NCBI GenBank assembly: GCA_003024985.2
Contig: PXIH01S0010543.1
Length of the DNA: 10,503 nucleotides
Strand: one strand, 5' to 3'
Origin: Euperipatoides rowelli
Lineage: Eukaryota > Onychophora > Udeonychophora > Euonychophora > Peripatopsidae
Under the pieces are notes generated by a model. The model made no database searches. It was not told where the DNA came from and saw nothing but the letters and a program-made list of their open reading frames with translations. Below are positions 8,276 through 10,503 of this stretch, one piece after another. Position 1 is the first letter of the stretch. Each line of letters begins with the position of its first letter. The translations under genes were made by a program, and so were the position numbers.

Positions 8276-8293
8276 TTTTTTTTTTTTTTTTTT
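8276..8293 (+). repeat. T18 homopolymer
   Basis: Eighteen consecutive T residues are followed by GTGTGTTTG. The open frame at 8215-8427 gets a poly-phenylalanine run from this tract and is not regarded as a gene. Confidence 0.9.
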
Positions 8294-8674
8294 GTGTGTT
8301 TGAAATTTTTAATTTATTCTTAACTGGGATAAACACCACAAAATCATATTCTGGTCATAAATCTAATTTGTACATAGTCGATATAATTATTTATGATGGT
8401 AAAATTAAAAATGACAACTACTTTTAAATAAATAAATTATATACAAATAATTAATTAGATGCATCAAACACAAATAAATATTAGGAATATTTGAAGAGAA
8501 GGTGAAACTTGCTCAAATAAATAAAATGAAAATAAGAATTATAAGTGTTAAGCACAAATAAGGAAGAGAAAAGAAAGGTTGGAGTTGTACTTAGGAAAGA
8601 TTGTTATTGAGTTTGTTGGTAAATACATAGGTTAAAGGTAGTTAAATTTACCAATTTATTTATTTAAATACAGT

Positions 8675-8675
8675 N
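8675..8675. other. Single N in assembly
   Basis: One undetermined base sits inside CAGT-N-ATAAT. Unlike the N at 4013, the flanking sequences do not duplicate each other. This may be a base-call ambiguity or a true small gap of unknown size. Confidence 0.9.
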
Positions 8676-8742
8676 ATAATGAATATCTTATTTATCTCAT
8701 TGACAGTTTAGGGAATGCTTCAAAACTTACATAAACAAAATG

Positions 8743-8757
8743 AAAAAAAAAAAAAAA
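8743..8757 (+). repeat. A15 homopolymer
   Basis: Fifteen consecutive A residues follow ACAAAATG. No retrotransposon body or target-site duplication was recognised next to it, so it is listed only as a simple repeat. Confidence 0.9.
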
Positions 8758-9161
8758 CTTTAAAGCTCAATGTGTAGAATTTCTAATGTTATCTAAAGTC
8801 TGCTTCATCAAACTGATGTTAACATTTGTAAACTGAGAATTAGTCAAAGAAAATAAATTGGTTATGTAATTACATACCGGTACAGGCTATAATTATATAT
8901 CTTGCAAAATTTGACATTACTAATTTAAATTTTGGACAATCGATGATATATTCTATTTTTAACAGAAGGGACATTAAAAAGGATCAACAATTTGAAAAAA
9001 CAAATTTATATCATGTTAAATAAACAAACATTTCAATTTTTGCTAGTAAAAGGTAGGCTAATGTTTGAATGAAATAAATAAATACTTACTACTACCTCGA
9101 TTAATTCTAGAGCTTTTAACATGCTTTTTTTCTTTCTTAGTTTTCTAAATTTCATTAAATG

Positions 9162-9179
9162 AATAATAATAATAATAAT
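9162..9179 (+). repeat. (AAT)6 microsatellite
   Basis: Six perfect AAT triplets are followed by ATATTA. This is a simple sequence repeat that may vary in length between individuals. Confidence 0.9.
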
Positions 9180-9537
9180 ATATTATGTTATAAACAGTAG
9201 ATTCATGATTGATTTCCACAAATTTTACAATTTGAATTATTGAAAATTATTTTGAATTAAGTATCTTTATTTACAAATTACATACAAAGGTTGAATTAAA
9301 AATGGGTTCTCTTTTAAAAAGGATGGAGAAACTCAAGGTCTATCTCTGAATTAGTAAGAAAAAGCCCATTGCTAGAGAAATAATTAGCCTACACCCATTT
9401 AATATTTTATTTATTATACATAGAAATTACCATTGCTGATGTAGTTTACCATAAAATTATTTGTCTTTGAAATCAACTCATCAATTTTCTCAATCATTAA
9501 AGTTTTTAATTGCACTAAAAATTCCACAAAATTAAGA

Positions 9538-9555
9538 AATTGTTTCCAAACAATT
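9538..9555. repeat. 18-bp perfect inverted repeat
   Basis: AATTGTTT at 9538-9545 and AAACAATT at 9548-9555 flank CC. The two-base centre is too short for a stable loop, so it is best seen as a near-palindrome. No function can be assigned. Confidence 0.6.
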
Positions 9556-9829
9556 CGACAACAATTTTAACATTTGTTTAATTCTTAACTATGTTTACAT
9601 TATAGAAGTCATTAGAAGAGAGGTTTTGAAAGATTGAATGAGGAGACAAAACAAAATACTAGAGCCATTTCAATACTTTTGATAAGACAGTTAGCTAAAT
9701 TTGAAAATGCAGTACTGTACTGCTAATCATTAACTAGGATAGCTGTGGTATATTAATGAATTAATGTGCATTAAGTTAACTCAATATTGATGATGAATAA
9801 ATCATATACTGTAACTAAATTAATAAATT

Positions 9830-10320
9830 GGAATCATCCTTCAGGCATTGGCGGTTTACACTTGAAGATTTCTTTAAGTCCTAGCTGTGGAAACCATTAC
9901 CTGATCGTCTCTCCTGGGTTACCGGTACTTGAGATGGCAATCTTGGCACTTGAGATGGCAATCTTGGTGATAAGACTGGTTGACTGAGTTGATGCTTTAG
10001 CTGTAGCCAATTTGGTTTCAGAGATTAGTGCTAACATCTACAATGTAGAACTTTTTACATTTTTCTTAAGTTTATCCTAAAAGAATACAGACTGGGAACA
10101 ACTAACCTTCAACACTATCACTGTCAATACAGGATCTGGAAACCAAGCAAGATTAAGATGGAACTACAGAAGGAACAGACTCGACAGTCTCCACAAATAC
10201 TAGTTCACTTCTTGAAGCACAGAATTCTCAGTTATCTCTCTTCTCTCAGATCTTCCTTCTTGCTTAGGAAGGCTTAGATATATGGCAAAATCTCATTACC
10301 ATAATTTGGGAGAATTACAG
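9830..10320. other. Less AT-rich block, possible decayed mobile element
   Basis: This block has clearly higher complexity and G+C than the flanking sequence, without long A/T runs. Two open frames without a start codon overlap it. On the minus strand, 10024 to 9881 encodes 47 codons with a duplicated PRLPSQV heptad followed by PVTQERRSG; this loosely resembles the proline- and arginine-rich C-termini of LTR-retrotransposon polyproteins. On the plus strand, 10035-10277 is open for 80 codons, with the first Met codon at 10158 and no recognised domain. No long terminal repeats or target-site duplication were seen. The reading as a mobile element is inference only; an untranslated exon or chance are alternatives. 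Confidence 0.25.
9927..9967. repeat. 21-bp tandem duplication
   Basis: ACTTGAGATGGCAATCTTGG occurs at 9927-9946 and again at 9948-9967, a 21-bp period with about two copies. Because the period is a multiple of three, it gives a heptapeptide repeat in every frame, including the small open frame at 9787-9987 and the opposite-strand frame. Confidence 0.9.
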
Positions 10321-10383
10321 TTTACGGTTCCCCCTTTTTTATTGATGGTTAAATACAGACATATCGAGAATTGAATGTTTTGT

Positions 10384-10458
10384 GATTTTTAGAGAATGCA
10401 TAATAGTTTTAGAGCTTGCGTAATAAGTATGATTTTTAGAACACATGTAATGGTGTAT
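10384..10458. repeat. Degenerate ~24-bp tandem repeat, three copies
   Basis: GATTTTTAGAG at 10384, GTTTTAGAG at 10406 and GATTTTTAGAA at 10431 each precede a variable segment ending in GCATAATA, GCGTAATAA or ATGTAATGG. The periods are 22 and 25 bp. Confidence 0.5.
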
Positions 10459-10503
10459 GTATAAAATGTAGTTTAGCATTGCTGGTAAGTTTAAAATTTA
10501 ATA

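Larger units (their letters stand above)
7919..10503 (+). other. Downstream non-coding DNA, presumably intron
   Basis: The stretch begins with the donor GTATGTTTG. No further EGF exon or other confident coding exon was found up to the window end. 7919-9830 is AT-rich with T18, A15 and (AAT)6 runs, one N at 8675, and no recognisable element. About 9830-10320 is less AT-rich and more complex, and is described separately as a possible decayed mobile element. The last 120 bases hold a degenerate short tandem repeat. Confidence 0.55.

Noticed and set aside
8215-8427. 70-codon open frame with a poly-Phe run
   Set aside because: The run is the T18 homopolymer. The rest is AT-rich low-complexity sequence with no domain.
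9787-9987. 66-codon open frame with a repeated LEMAIL segment
   Set aside because: The peptide repeat is the 21-bp tandem duplication at 9927-9967. No start context or domain, and the opposite-strand reading is equally plausible.
10158-10200. Apparent YRRNR motif in another plus-strand frame near 10166, reminiscent of retrotransposon integrase C-termini
   Set aside because: The motif is five residues long and without supporting flanking similarity; it is on the strand opposite to the other retroelement-like frame, so it is likely coincidental.
1-10503. Search for CRISPR arrays, tRNA/rRNA genes, bacterial operons and riboswitches
   Set aside because: No regularly spaced identical repeats with unique spacers, no tRNA-like cloverleaf or A/B boxes, no rRNA words and no prokaryotic gene organisation were seen. 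The sequence is eukaryotic.

Overview
This window is AT-rich animal genomic DNA (by eye roughly 27-30% G+C). It has no bacterial gene layout: no long ORFs, no operons, no RNA genes. The only convincing coding sequence is two short exons with consensus GT/AG splice sites. The rest is intron-like DNA with many decayed repeats, homopolymer runs and two single-N assembly marks. The mix of EGF exons, very AT-rich introns, frequent TAGGCCTA-type words and degenerate minisatellites suggests an invertebrate. My guess is a gastropod mollusc, but this rests on sequence style, not a marker gene.

Gene content: both exons are on the + strand, at 1549-1680 (132 bp) and 7811-7918 (108 bp). Each encodes one six-cysteine EGF-like domain and each is a symmetric phase 1-1 exon, the classical shuffling unit of extracellular multi-EGF proteins. 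They are separated by a 6,130-bp intron and join in frame, so the window is probably an internal slice of one large secreted or membrane multi-EGF gene. No start codon, stop codon, promoter or poly(A) end can be assigned.

Non-coding layout: 1-1548 is upstream sequence, presumably intron, with two hairpins at 1128-1178 and 1309-1345. The intron 1681-7810 holds, in order: an AGTTCA-rich degenerate minisatellite (2074-2200); a G13 run; a short hairpin (2944-2967); a 117-bp MITE-like element with terminal inverted repeats and a 7-bp target-site duplication (3380-3496); a perfect 95-bp duplication around an N that is almost certainly an assembly artefact (3918-4108); a composite repeat with a three-copy 115-123-bp array (4538-5372); a decayed LINE 3' end (about 6290-6547); a four-copy ~130-140-bp minisatellite (about 6700-7230); and a 22-bp direct repeat pair. 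Downstream, 7919-10503 holds homopolymers, an (AAT)6 tract, a 21-bp duplication, and a less AT-rich block (about 9830-10320) that may be an unidentified decayed mobile element.

I found no evidence of a novel enzymatic or defence system. The items most worth checking are the MITE-like element, the composite repeat, the assembly duplication and the EGF exon pair.
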